A DNA stretch of 64,000 nt from Bin87 sp965243255 (lineage in GTDB: Bacteria; Chloroflexota; Dehalococcoidia; Lucifugimonadales; UBA3495): the NCBI GenBank assembly GCA_965243255.1, contig CBDEUH010000004.1:186001-250000 (forward strand), in the 5' to 3' direction. Below, one piece after another: positions 33,156 through 41,843 of this stretch. How positions within the stretch are numbered: position 1 is the first letter of the stretch; the number at the start of each line of letters is the position of its first letter. The translations under genes were made by a program, and so were the position numbers. The notes beneath the pieces are model-generated. The model saw nothing but the letters and a program-made list of their open reading frames with translations, searched no databases and was not told the DNA's origin.

Positions 33156-34121
33156 ATGAGCGAGCAGCGGGGAGGGCTTACGCTGGCGCTCGCCGGCGGT
33201 GTCGGGGGTGCCAAGCTGGCGCTGGGTTTGGCCAGTATCCTGCCGCCGGAGCGATTGGTCATCGTGGTCAACACCGGCGACGATGAGGAGTTTCACGGCC
33301 TCCACGTGTCCCCCGACCTTGATACCATGACCTATACCCTGTCCGGCCTCTACAACCCCGAAACGGGCTGGGGCATCGCCGGGGATTCCTTCGAAACTCT
33401 GGCGATGCTGAAGCGGCTTGGCTCCGAAACCTGGTTTAATCTGGGCGACGGGGACTTTGCTATGCACATCCGTCGCACGGAGATGTTGCGGCAGGGCATG
33501 ACGCTATCGGAGGTTACGGCCGAGTTGACGGCGCAGCTGGACATTAAACATCGCATCGTTCCCATGAGCGATGAGCCAGTGCGGACGGTTCTGGAAACCG
33601 ACGCTGGCCGCCTGTCAATGCAGGAATATTTCGTTCAGCGTCGAGCAGAACCCAGAGTACACGCCATCAACTACGCCGGCGCTGAGCAGGCCCGGCCGTC
33701 GCCGGACTTTGCGGCTGCGCTGGCTTCTGCTGGCACCATTGTGTTCTGCCCCTCCAACCCGTACTTGAGCCTGGCCCCCATATTGGCGGTTCCGGGTGTA
33801 CGGGATGCCATCACGGCACATTCCGGATGCCGGGTTGCAGTGAGTCCCATCGTCGGCGGCGATGCAGTGCGCGGCCCGGCCGGCAAGATAATGGCGGAAC
33901 TTGGCGCCGAGGTGTCCGTGGTAGGCGTAGCCAGAGAGTATGCCGGATTGTGCGACATCTTGGTGGTGGATACGCAAGACGCCGGTCGGCTGGAGGAAGT
34001 AGCGTCTGAGGGGATGAAAGCGGCGGCGACGGACACTATAATGCATACAGACGACGACAAAATCAGGTTGGCGCGGGTCGTGCTGGAATTGGCGGAACAG
34101 ATGGAGTTCGCAGGATGTTGA
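33156..34121 (+). CDS. cofD: 2-phospho-L-lactate transferase CofD
   Basis: CofD transfers the phospholactyl (or phosphoenolpyruvyl) unit from its guanosine-diphospho carrier to Fo, giving F420-0 or its dehydro form. The 321-residue protein begins LTLALAGGVGGAKLALGL, has VVNTGDDEEFHGLHVSPDLDTM and the later blocks FCPSNPYLSLAPIL and SPIVGGDAVRGPAGKIMAELG. It starts 3 bases after cofH and its stop overlaps cofC by 7 bases. The organism's actual side-chain precursor cannot be read from sequence. Confidence 0.96.
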   Translation: MSEQRGGLTLALAGGVGGAKLALGLASILPPERLVIVVNTGDDEEFHGLHVSPDLDTMTYTLSGLYNPETGWGIAGDSFETLAMLKRLGSETWFNLGDGDFAMHIRRTEMLRQGMTLSEVTAELTAQLDIKHRIVPMSDEPVRTVLETDAGRLSMQEYFVQRRAEPRVHAINYAGAEQARPSPDFAAALASAGTIVFCPSNPYLSLAPILAVPGVRDAITAHSGCRVAVSPIVGGDAVRGPAGKIMAELGAEVSVVGVAREYAGLCDILVVDTQDAGRLEEVASEGMKAAATDTIMHTDDDKIRLARVVLELAEQMEFAGC

Positions 34122-34804
34122 CGGAATCGGAAAGCAACGCGAACCCGGCGGTGTTGCCTGTCGTGCCGATGAAGGCGCTGTCGGAGTGCAAGACTCGCCT
34201 GTCCCGGGTCATGAGCCCCCAGGACCGGGAAGATTTGACCATCGGAATGCTGCGCCGGGTGCTACTGGCTATCCGCGGCGCCGATGTTGACCCATTCTGG
34301 GTGATTGGCGGGGACGACCGGATTCGCAACCTGTCCCGCACTCTGGGCGCAACCTGGGTAGAAGACCTGGGCCGTAATCTCAACGATACCCTGACCAAGT
34401 CCTTTGAAAGCGCGCGAATGCGCGAGGTGTCGGCCCTTTATCTCCCGGGAGACCTCCCTTTCATCAAGCCCTCCGACATCCACCAGCTCATTCGCAGTGC
34501 CCAGCATCAGCACAATATCACCCTTTCACCCGCTCGCCGGGACGGTGGCACCAACGCTATCCTGGTGCCCTACGACCTGATACCCTACTTCAGGCCGGAA
34601 CTTGGCAGCAACAGCTTTCGAAAGCACGTTGGCACCGCGGCCCGTATGGGGGTTTCCGTGGCCTTCTATTACAGCGAGGGCATGGGCTTCGACCTGGACG
34701 ACGGGTCCGACTTGCAGGAATACGAGCACATGGAGCCGGGCCTGTTGGAGCGATTGATGGGACGAAAGCCCGGCGAAATCAACCGCTCTCCTTTGCCAGT
34801 GTGA
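34115..34804 (+). CDS. cofC: 2-phospho-L-lactate (or PEP) guanylyltransferase CofC/FbiD
   Basis: CofC activates 2-phospholactate, or phosphoenolpyruvate in the FbiD variant, with GTP to supply CofD. The 229-residue nucleotidyltransferase shows the entry motif VVPMKALSECKTRLS, the Asp motif LYLPGDLPFIKPSDI, and SPARRDGGTNAILVP. It overlaps the end of cofD and is followed 12 bases later by the F420-type oxidoreductase. The final residues (about 205-229) are polar and variable. Confidence 0.94.
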   Translation: MLTESESNANPAVLPVVPMKALSECKTRLSRVMSPQDREDLTIGMLRRVLLAIRGADVDPFWVIGGDDRIRNLSRTLGATWVEDLGRNLNDTLTKSFESARMREVSALYLPGDLPFIKPSDIHQLIRSAQHQHNITLSPARRDGGTNAILVPYDLIPYFRPELGSNSFRKHVGTAARMGVSVAFYYSEGMGFDLDDGSDLQEYEHMEPGLLERLMGRKPGEINRSPLPV

Positions 34805-34816
34805 GGTAGTTTAAGA

Positions 34817-35803
34817 ATGGCCCCTAAGGCGCAATTGGGCTGCCTGCTGCCCACCCGTGGCTTGCTGTTGGAGGACCGCAAACCCACCGACGCCGAGTCG
34901 GTGCTGCGGCTGGCGATGTGGGCCGAAGAAGCCGGCATCGATTCAGTTTGGGTGGGCGATAGCTTGACGGCCAAACCGCGCCTGGAAGCCATGACCACGC
35001 TGGCCGCCATCGCCGCCCGCACGTCTCGGGTGCGGTTGGGCACGGCGGTGATGCTCATGGCGTTGCGGCACCCGGTGCTCTTGGCGCAGATGGCAGGCAC
35101 CGTTGACCTGATATCCGGCGGCCGGCTGCAACTGGGCGTCGGAGTCGGCGGCGCATTCAACGCCATGCAGCAAGCCGAATGGCGCAACGCCCAGGTGAGC
35201 CAACGAACCCGGGCGCCCCGATTGGAAGAGATGCTTCAGGTACTCAAGGGGCTGGGCTCGGGGCAGTCATATTCGTTCTCCGGCCGGCATTTCGAACTGG
35301 ACGAAGTGGTAATGGAGCCGACGCCGGTCCAACCCGGCGGCGTCCCCGTGTACCTCGGCGTCCACTGGCACGGACGCGGAGACGGACAGGGCGCTCAGCG
35401 CGAGCGCCAGGCCCGACGTGCCGCCCGTTACGCCGACGGATCAATCTCTATTTCGGCTACGCCCGACGAATTCATTGAGCTGAATGAAACGGTACGCGGC
35501 TACTGCGACGAGTACGGGCGCAACCCCGCCGATATGTCGTCGGTGATGTACCTCACGGTTAACCTGGATGAAGACATCGCCCGCGGAGAGGCCGAAGCCG
35601 AGGACTGGTTGCTGGGATACTACGGCGCGAACATCTGGGGAGACCGCTGGGGCCCCTTTGGCGACGCCGAACGCACCCGGGCTCGCATTCATGCCTACGC
35701 CGAAGCCGGCGCAGACCAGATCGTGGTCAGATTCGCAACCTACCGTCAGGAAGAGCAGATGCAGACCTTCCTGGAACAGGTTGCCCCCGATTTCGCACGG
35801 TAA
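34817..35803 (+). CDS. LLM class (luciferase-like) F420-dependent oxidoreductase
   Basis: This is a 328-residue TIM-barrel protein of the bacterial luciferase-like family. Members use F420H2 or FMN to transfer hydride. Seen features are AEEAGIDSVWVGDSL, the conserved TSRVRLGTAVMLMALRHPVLLA and GGRLQLGVGVGG, and the C-terminal HAYAEAGADQIVVRFA. Its position 12 bases after cofC argues for F420 rather than flavin. The substrate is unknown; relatives act on alcohols, sugar phosphates, unsaturated lactones or quinones. Confidence 0.88.
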   Translation: MAPKAQLGCLLPTRGLLLEDRKPTDAESVLRLAMWAEEAGIDSVWVGDSLTAKPRLEAMTTLAAIAARTSRVRLGTAVMLMALRHPVLLAQMAGTVDLISGGRLQLGVGVGGAFNAMQQAEWRNAQVSQRTRAPRLEEMLQVLKGLGSGQSYSFSGRHFELDEVVMEPTPVQPGGVPVYLGVHWHGRGDGQGAQRERQARRAARYADGSISISATPDEFIELNETVRGYCDEYGRNPADMSSVMYLTVNLDEDIARGEAEAEDWLLGYYGANIWGDRWGPFGDAERTRARIHAYAEAGADQIVVRFATYRQEEQMQTFLEQVAPDFAR

Positions 35804-35838
35804 CCCCGGCGCAAAATAAACCCTGGGAGATATTTCGC

Positions 35839-36612
35839 GTGTATCCCATTGACCTGACGGGCCGCAATGCCGTCATATTTGGAGTGGCTAACGACCGCAG
35901 TATTGCTTGGGCCATCGCCCGCGCTTTGGCCGAGGCCGGAGCCCGCATCGCCTTGACCTATCAGAACGATCGGCTCAAAGGCCGCGTGGCAAGGCTGGCG
36001 GAAACGCTGAATAACCCGCTCATCTTGCCATGCGACGCCTCTGAGGACGGACAGATTCAGGAGGTTTTCCAGAGTGTCGGTTCGGAAATGGGGTCGCTGT
36101 CGGTCCTCGTGCACAGCATCGCCTTCGCTAACCGGGAAGATTTGGCCGGTCGTCTGGCGGACACCGGGCGCGACGGCTTTCGGCTGGCGTTGGAGATAAG
36201 CGCCTTTACCTTGCTCCCAATGGTCAAACACGCTGCTCCGTTGATGACGGAGGGAGGCAGCGTCATCGCAATGACTTTCCATGCCTCCAGCCGGGTCTAT
36301 CCCGGATACAACGTGATGGGCACTGCCAAGGCGGCCCTGGAACACGAGGTGCGGCAGCTGGCTCACGAATACGGCAGCGACAGCATCCGGGTGAACGCTA
36401 TCTCCGCCGGCCCGATTGACACGCTGGCGGCTCGAGGCATCAGTGGGTTCCTGGATATGCGGCGGACTCACGCCGAGCGCGCGCCCCTGCAGCGCAACAT
36501 CACCGCGGACGAAGTTGCCAAGACGGCGCTCTTTCTGGCCAGCGACCTCTCAACGGGAATTACCGGCACGGTGCTGCCCGTTGACGCCGGCTACCACATC
36601 ATGGCCGTGTAG
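35839..36612 (+). CDS. fabI: enoyl-[acyl-carrier-protein] reductase FabI
   Basis: FabI performs the final reduction of each fatty-acid elongation cycle with NADH. The 257-residue short-chain reductase has the divergent FabI cofactor loop GVANDRSIAWAIARAL, the second-strand block SVLVHSIAFANRE, the catalytic Tyr-x6-Lys in YNVMGTAKAAL and NAISAGPIDTLAARGI near the inhibitor/substrate loop. It begins at a GTG with GGGAGA 8 bases before. It sits downstream of the F420 genes, not in the fab operon at the right end of the window. Its stop directly abuts the stop of the convergent next gene. Confidence 0.95.
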   Translation: MYPIDLTGRNAVIFGVANDRSIAWAIARALAEAGARIALTYQNDRLKGRVARLAETLNNPLILPCDASEDGQIQEVFQSVGSEMGSLSVLVHSIAFANREDLAGRLADTGRDGFRLALEISAFTLLPMVKHAAPLMTEGGSVIAMTFHASSRVYPGYNVMGTAKAALEHEVRQLAHEYGSDSIRVNAISAGPIDTLAARGISGFLDMRRTHAERAPLQRNITADEVAKTALFLASDLSTGITGTVLPVDAGYHIMAV

Positions 36613-37374
36613 TCAGATGGCTTCCAACTGGCGCTGGTCGGCGTCCGCTTTGTCCAATAGCCCCAGCTCGCTGTAGGCTTTGGCGCGATTCGCCCATGCT
36701 TCCCGGTACCGGGGGTCCAGGGCTATCGCCTTGGTGAACTGGTCAACGGCCTCTCGGAAACGCCCCTGGTTGAACAAAGACAACCCGGCCTCTGTCATGC
36801 CGGACGCCGTAAGTGGCCGCGTGATTTTCATCGGCGCCGAGGTAAAGGCTGCAGACGGTTCCCCGTCGTCCTGGCCCACCACAGACACGGGGCCTGGCTC
36901 AGCGTGTTGCTCCGACGCCAGCACCGGTTCCGGGGATATGGCGGGCGCGGCTTGCTCCGGGGCAGTATCGGACTCGGCAGTTTCTGCCGTTGACGCTGCA
37001 ATGACCGGCTCGACCGATTCTGGCGGTTCCGGCACGGCGTCCGCTGTGGCGTAAACCCGGCTGAGTTCCCATCCGCAATTCGTGCAGAAACTGGTTCCCA
37101 GCTCGTGGACATGTTGGCACCGTGGGCACGAAATTGTGGTAGCCGCATCATCATTGGCGGCGGCGCTGGTGCGTGCGCGGATGAACACCAGGGCAATCAT
37201 TGGCCCCATGCACAATATCGTGATGGGTTCAGGCAACCCGAATGCCCGAACTGCAACTACCGGCAACACAGCCATTCCGGCCCATAGCAACGGGTTTCGG
37301 CCTTTCCGATAAGCAAGTCGGGCTGTCCACAGCACTACGAATAGCACCGACAGTATTTGCAGGATTACGTCCAT
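36613..37374 (-). CDS. membrane-anchored zinc-ribbon and TPR protein, function unknown
   Basis: The 253-residue protein has two or three N-terminal hydrophobic segments (about 1-20, 28-45, 52-67). A zinc ribbon follows (CPRCQHVHELGTSFCTNCGW, about 83-102), then a long Pro/Glu/Ala-rich linker and a C-terminal pair of TPR helices (EAGLSLFNQGRFREAVDQFTKAIALDPRYREAWANRAKAY). TPR units bind proteins, so an adaptor role at the membrane is plausible. No enzyme motif is visible. It is convergent with fabI with no intervening base, and is divergent from the FBPase gene. Confidence 0.8.
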   Translation of the reverse strand: MDVILQILSVLFVVLWTARLAYRKGRNPLLWAGMAVLPVVAVRAFGLPEPITILCMGPMIALVFIRARTSAAANDDAATTISCPRCQHVHELGTSFCTNCGWELSRVYATADAVPEPPESVEPVIAASTAETAESDTAPEQAAPAISPEPVLASEQHAEPGPVSVVGQDDGEPSAAFTSAPMKITRPLTASGMTEAGLSLFNQGRFREAVDQFTKAIALDPRYREAWANRAKAYSELGLLDKADADQRQLEAI

Positions 37375-37404
37375 CCCTACCCGGTATCCGTTGGAGTCAA
37401 GGCC

Positions 37405-37434
37405 ATTATAACCGGATTGCCCTCACATCGGCAA
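37405..37434 (-). promoter_or_regulatory. promoter of the zinc-ribbon/TPR gene
   Basis: On the minus strand TTGCCG (37429-37434) and a perfect TATAAT (37405-37410) are 18 bases apart, 30 bases before the ATG at 37374. On the plus strand TTGACG at 37436-37441 and TACAAT at 37464-37469 might serve the FBPase gene, but their spacing of 22 is poor. Confidence 0.6.
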
Positions 37435-37549
37435 ATTGACGTGCCAAACGGGCGATGCTATCGTACAATTTACCAATCGCAAGAAACCAATCAGTGACCG
37501 CATCATCCTACCTAGTGAACTCACTGATGCGGCAAGGGGGAGAATTCTG

Positions 37550-38725
37550 ATGGATTTGACGATTTCCGTGCTCAAGGCTGACGTTGGCTCTATCGGCGGC
37601 CACACCAAGCCGTCGGACCGCATGATGGAAGCTGTCCGCGCTGCCGCCGACAAGGCAATCCGGGACGGTCTGCTCATCGACGCCTACGTTGGCCATACTG
37701 GTGATGACATCTGCATTACCAGTACCCATACGCGGGGAGATAACGACGAGCGAGTTCACCAGTTTGCCTGGGATTCGTTCATCGAAGCCACCGAAATCGC
37801 GCGTCAGTATGGTCTTTATGGCGCAGGCCAGGACCTGCTTGTCGATGCCCCCTCGGGCAACATTCGAGGCGCTGGCCCGGCCGTTGCCGAGATCACCTTT
37901 GAGCACGATCCGGTGAAGACCAACCCGCTGCGACCGGCAGAGTCTTTCTTCGTCCTGGCTGCCGATAAGTGCGGCCCCGGCGCCTACAACCTGCCCATGT
38001 TCCTCGGCTTCGCCGACCCCATGTACTGTGCCGGCTTGATGTTGCCCCGCCTGGGCGATGGCTTCACCTTCAACATCATTGACATGGACAACACCGACGG
38101 CGACAGCATCATCTCCCTGAATGCCCCTGAAGATTACTACAAGATCACTGTGCTGCTGCGGGACAACGAGCGATTCGCCATCGAGAGCATCGTTTCACGC
38201 TACAGCGGGCATACGGCCGCTGCCATTTCCGCCACTCGTCTGCACAACATCGCCGGCAGCTACACCGGCAAGGACGACCCGGTGGCAGTGGTGCGAAATC
38301 AGGGCATCTTCCCAGCCCCTGAAGAGCTGATTTCGCCCTACACCAAAGCCCACTACATCGGCGGCGATGCCCGCGGTTCCCATGTGATGCCCCTGATGCC
38401 GGTGCCCATCAACACCGCCGTCACGGGTATGTACTGCCTGCCGCTGGTTTCCTGCGTCGGATTCAGCATCAACGGCGAGGGCAAGTTCGCTGAGTCCTCC
38501 ACCGACTTCTTCGACAACCCAGCCTGGGACTATACCCGCCAGCTGGCCCAGGAGAAAGGTATCGCCATGCGGTCCCAGGGCTGGTCCGGCGCGGCCATGC
38601 TGCCCTACGGCGAGTTGGAGTACTCCGGCTTCCGTCAGAGCATCGGCGACCTGGTGGCACGGTTCGCCATCCGAGCCAATGGCCACCAGCCGGCAGAAGC
38701 GATGGTTACCGGCGGCAACGACTAG
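37550..38725 (+). CDS. fructose-1,6-bisphosphate aldolase/phosphatase (archaeal class V type)
   Basis: This enzyme class makes fructose-6-phosphate directly from triose phosphates in gluconeogenesis, combining aldolase and phosphatase steps. The 391-residue protein has the metal-binding N-terminus ISVLKADVGSIGGHTKPSD, the DD pair in GHTGDDICI, YGAGQDLL, GGDARGSHVMPLMPVP and the CVGFSINGEGKF block. Start at the ATG at 37550, with AAGGGGGAG upstream. It is the single-domain archaeal type, known from Archaea and from deep-branching or thermophilic bacteria, and replaces the usual class I-III phosphatases. A strong terminator follows. Confidence 0.93.
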   Translation: MDLTISVLKADVGSIGGHTKPSDRMMEAVRAAADKAIRDGLLIDAYVGHTGDDICITSTHTRGDNDERVHQFAWDSFIEATEIARQYGLYGAGQDLLVDAPSGNIRGAGPAVAEITFEHDPVKTNPLRPAESFFVLAADKCGPGAYNLPMFLGFADPMYCAGLMLPRLGDGFTFNIIDMDNTDGDSIISLNAPEDYYKITVLLRDNERFAIESIVSRYSGHTAAAISATRLHNIAGSYTGKDDPVAVVRNQGIFPAPEELISPYTKAHYIGGDARGSHVMPLMPVPINTAVTGMYCLPLVSCVGFSINGEGKFAESSTDFFDNPAWDYTRQLAQEKGIAMRSQGWSGAAMLPYGELEYSGFRQSIGDLVARFAIRANGHQPAEAMVTGGND

Positions 38726-38749
38726 GGCCGAGGATTATCCGAAACCATC

Positions 38750-38783
38750 GAGGGGCGGGTTTCAAACCCGCCCCTCAATTTTT
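38750..38783 (+). terminator. rho-independent terminator after the FBPase gene
   Basis: GAGGGGCGGG (38750-38759) pairs with CCCGCCCCTC (38767-38776) around a TTTCAAA loop and is followed by five T residues (38779-38783). Confidence 0.9.
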
Positions 38784-38799
38784 GGGTTGCGGAGAGCGT

Positions 38800-39987
38800 C
38801 TAACCGCCGAAAATCCCGTGCCGTTCAAAGATGTTCGCCAGTTCAGCGATTCCCTCAGTGACGGTTTCGGCGGTCGGATGTCCGAAGCACAGGCGGGCCA
38901 TGTTCGCGCCGTTTCCCTCTGGTGAGAACATCGTGCCGTTGTAGTATCCCACTCCCTCCTGGAAGGATTGCTCCTGCAGGCCGGCGAGGTCTGTGCCTTC
39001 CGGCATGGTCATCCAAACGTACAACCCACCTTCAGGCTTGGTCCAGGTGGCGCGGTTGCCGAAGTGTTCGCCCAGCGAAGCCAGCATAGCGTCGCGTTTC
39101 ACCCGCAGGGCCTGGTTTTCCTCGTCAATGTGGTCGTACATATGGTTGCGAAGGTATTCCTCAATGGCGAGAGCGGCAAACTGGTTGACGCCGCCAGATT
39201 TGAAACTCAACGCACGCTGCCGTACCGTCTCCGGAGCAACCAGGTATCCCATGCGGACGCCGGGGGCGATAATCTTGGACATCGAGCCGACGTAGAGCAC
39301 CTGACCGCTGTCGTCCATGCTGCCCATTGACGTGACGTCTTCGCCCTCAAAGCGCAGGTCAACGTAGCAATCGTCTTCAAGGATTGCTATGCCGTGGCTC
39401 TGGCAGATTTCCAGGGTGCGCTGCCGGCGCTCCAGGGTCATCGTCCACCCCAACGGGTTCTGGAACGTTGGGATGGTGTAAAGGAACTTCACCCGCCGAC
39501 CGGCGGCGGTCTGGGCGCGGATGGTCTCTTCCAGCGCTTCAGGAATCAGACCCTGATCGTCGCATTTCACGCCCACTACCTGCGCGCTCCAGAGCCGCAT
39601 CTGGCGCATGGTGCCGAGATACACGTACTCTTCGGTGAGCAGCACGTCCCCAGGGTCGGTAAGGGCTTGGATGAGCATATTGATGGCCTCACCTGAGCCC
39701 GAGGTTAGGATGATATCGTCGGCGGACACATCCATCTCCCGGTCCCGGCGGAGCTTGTCGGCGACCAACTCCCGCAGCGGAGGGTAACCGGCCGCCACCG
39801 GGTAATATGCCAAATCCCGCCCTTCCCGTTCCAACGCGACGCGAAGCGAGTCAACCAGGCCTTCCAGCGGAAGAGTGTCGGGATCGGGATAGGCGACTGC
39901 AAAGTCGTACTTGGCGTTACGGTTCGCGCCTCTGGTGGTTATGGGCGCGTGGGCCGCGAACATTCCGTCGTAGTTGAATTGGGTCAT
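38800..39987 (-). CDS. PLP-dependent aminotransferase (class I / LysN-like)
   Basis: The 395-residue protein is a fold-type I aminotransferase. It has YYPVAAGYPPLRELVADKL, TSGSGEAINMLIQALTDPGDVLL, the PLP-stacking and Asp block GIAILEDDCYVDLRF, the Schiff-base Lys in VGSMSKIIAPGVRMGYL and a C-terminal EGGLYVWMTMP substrate block. Similarity is to the group that includes 2-aminoadipate aminotransferase and the aminotransferase half of MocR regulators; the wHTH half is absent. The amino acid substrate is not determined. It ends 16 bases from the terminator of the previous gene and starts 24 bases after aspS. Confidence 0.9.
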   Translation of the reverse strand: MTQFNYDGMFAAHAPITTRGANRNAKYDFAVAYPDPDTLPLEGLVDSLRVALEREGRDLAYYPVAAGYPPLRELVADKLRRDREMDVSADDIILTSGSGEAINMLIQALTDPGDVLLTEEYVYLGTMRQMRLWSAQVVGVKCDDQGLIPEALEETIRAQTAAGRRVKFLYTIPTFQNPLGWTMTLERRQRTLEICQSHGIAILEDDCYVDLRFEGEDVTSMGSMDDSGQVLYVGSMSKIIAPGVRMGYLVAPETVRQRALSFKSGGVNQFAALAIEEYLRNHMYDHIDEENQALRVKRDAMLASLGEHFGNRATWTKPEGGLYVWMTMPEGTDLAGLQEQSFQEGVGYYNGTMFSPEGNGANMARLCFGHPTAETVTEGIAELANIFERHGIFGG

Positions 39988-40010
39988 CTTGCTCTTCCTC
40001 CGCGTTGCCG

Positions 40011-41801
40011 TTATTCCACTGTCCGGATTCCCAAGTCTTTCAGTTGCGAGAAATCCACTGCCGCCGGCGCCCCGAACAACAAGTCGGAGCCGCTCTGCGT
40101 CTTGGGGAAGGCGATAACTTCCCGCAGCGAATCGGCTCCGGCAAGTATCGCCACCAGCCGGTCAATGCCGGGAGCGATTCCACCATGGGGCGGCGCCCCG
40201 TAGTCGAAGGCTTCCAGGATGTGGCCAAAACGCTCCTGCACCTGTTCGGGCGAGTAGCCCAGGATGCCGAAGATTCTCTCCTGCATCTCACGTTGGTGGA
40301 TACGAATGCTGCCGCTGGCCAGCTCCGAGCCGTTGCACACCAGATCGTAGGCCCGCGACGGAATATTGGACAAGTCGTCGCCGTCCAACATTCCCTCGCA
40401 GCCGGGGGCGGGAGCAGTGAAAGGGTGGTGCGTCGAATCCCAGCGCCGCGCGTCGTCATCCCATTCAAACATTGGAAAGTCGGTGACGAAAGCGAAGGCC
40501 AGCGTGTGTGGGTCGGCCAGTTTCAACTGTTCGGCAAGGTAAGAGCGCATTGACGAAAGCCACTGGTTCGCCAGCCTGGGCGGGCCGGCCATCAGGACTA
40601 TCAGGTCGCCCCGGCCGGCGCCGGACCGTTCGGCCAGACGAATCACCCACTCCATCGGCATTCGCAGCCCGGGGGAGAGCAGCGCGTCGCCGTCGGTCAG
40701 GGTGTCCAGTGGACCGTCGCCGGTCAACCTGACGTGGCTCATGCCGCCAGCGCCGAACTCTTTGGCAACTTCCTCCATGCGACGCATATCGGAGCCCGAG
40801 AGGCCGCCCTGTCCCGGCACTGCCATGGCCTTGATGATGCCGCCCCGGTCTAGAATGCCGTGAAAGACTCGGAACTTGGTTTCGGCTGCCAGATCGCTCA
40901 CGTCGGCCATTTCCAGCCCGTAGCGCAGGTCAGGCTTGTCGCTGCCGTAGCGCGCCATGGCGTCGGCGTAGGTGAGATACGGAAACGGCGTCTTGACCTT
41001 GAATTGGGGAGTTAACTCCCTGACGATGCCGGCGTACAGCCCTTCGATGAGCGTGAGCACGTCGGCTTCGCTCACGAAGCTCATCTCAAGGTCGAGCTGA
41101 GTGAACTCCGGCTGTCGGTCGGCGCGCAGGTCTTCGTCCCGGAAGCAGCGGGCAATCTGGAAGTACCGTTCCACCCCGCTTACCATCAGCAACTGCTTGA
41201 GCTGCTGCGGAGACTGGGGCAAAGCGTAGAAACTGCCCGGCTGCATCCGGCTGGGCACCAGGAAGTCCCGTGCCCCCTCCGGCGTGCTCTTGATGAGAAT
41301 CGGCGTTTCTATTTCCAGAAAACCATGACCATCCAGGTAGTCTCGTATGTACTTCACGACCTGATGACGCAGGCGCAGATTTTCTTGCATCGCGGGCCGC
41401 CGCAGGTCCAGATAACGGTAGCGCAGACGCAGGCTTTCGTCGGCGTCAACGTCGTCAGCGATGTAGAAGGGCGGCGTCAGAGACTGGTTCAGCACGGTGA
41501 CGCTATCCGCCATCACCTCCACGTCTCCGGTGGCCAAAGCCGGGTTCTCGGAACCCGCCGGCCGCTTCCGGACGGTTCCCGCAACCTGCACGCACCATTC
41601 TGAGCGCAGCCGCTCGGCTACATCGTAGTCCGCCGGCGACAAGTTCTCCGGATTGAGCACAACCTGCACCAACCCGGAGCGGTCGCGCAGGTCGATGAAA
41701 ATGATTCCTCCGTGGTCTCGCCGCCGGCCGACCCAGCCGGCCAGTGTCGTAGCGGAACCCTCGTGGGCGGCGCGCAACTCGCCGCAGTCTTGGGTCTTCA
41801 G
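40011..41801 (-). CDS. aspS: aspartate-tRNA ligase
   Basis: AspRS charges tRNA-Asp, and in some bacteria tRNA-Asn. The class II enzyme has the N-terminal OB-fold anticodon domain (TLAGWVGRRRDHGGIIFIDLRDRSG), motif 2 CFRDEDLRADRQPEFTQLD, a GAD insertion and motif 3 ending GIAPGIDRLVAILAG. An initiator at the TTG at 41777 would delete the usual first residues. Extending upstream to a CTG at 41801 recovers LKTQDCGELRAAHEG, which matches the family N-terminus. That CTG has GAGGAG 8 bases upstream and an in-frame stop just before it, so I place the start there (596 residues). The gene follows the DUF255 gene by 42 bases. Confidence 0.95.
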   Translation of the reverse strand: MKTQDCGELRAAHEGSATTLAGWVGRRRDHGGIIFIDLRDRSGLVQVVLNPENLSPADYDVAERLRSEWCVQVAGTVRKRPAGSENPALATGDVEVMADSVTVLNQSLTPPFYIADDVDADESLRLRYRYLDLRRPAMQENLRLRHQVVKYIRDYLDGHGFLEIETPILIKSTPEGARDFLVPSRMQPGSFYALPQSPQQLKQLLMVSGVERYFQIARCFRDEDLRADRQPEFTQLDLEMSFVSEADVLTLIEGLYAGIVRELTPQFKVKTPFPYLTYADAMARYGSDKPDLRYGLEMADVSDLAAETKFRVFHGILDRGGIIKAMAVPGQGGLSGSDMRRMEEVAKEFGAGGMSHVRLTGDGPLDTLTDGDALLSPGLRMPMEWVIRLAERSGAGRGDLIVLMAGPPRLANQWLSSMRSYLAEQLKLADPHTLAFAFVTDFPMFEWDDDARRWDSTHHPFTAPAPGCEGMLDGDDLSNIPSRAYDLVCNGSELASGSIRIHQREMQERIFGILGYSPEQVQERFGHILEAFDYGAPPHGGIAPGIDRLVAILAGADSLREVIAFPKTQSGSDLLFGAPAAVDFSQLKDLGIRTVE

Positions 41802-41843
41802 AGTATCAACTCCTCAATTTCGAGCGACGAAGGCACCGGATCG

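Noticed and set aside
37436..37469. TTGACG ... TACAAT promoter for the FBPase gene
   Set aside because: Spacing of 22 bases is too long for a standard promoter; mentioned only as a weak possibility.
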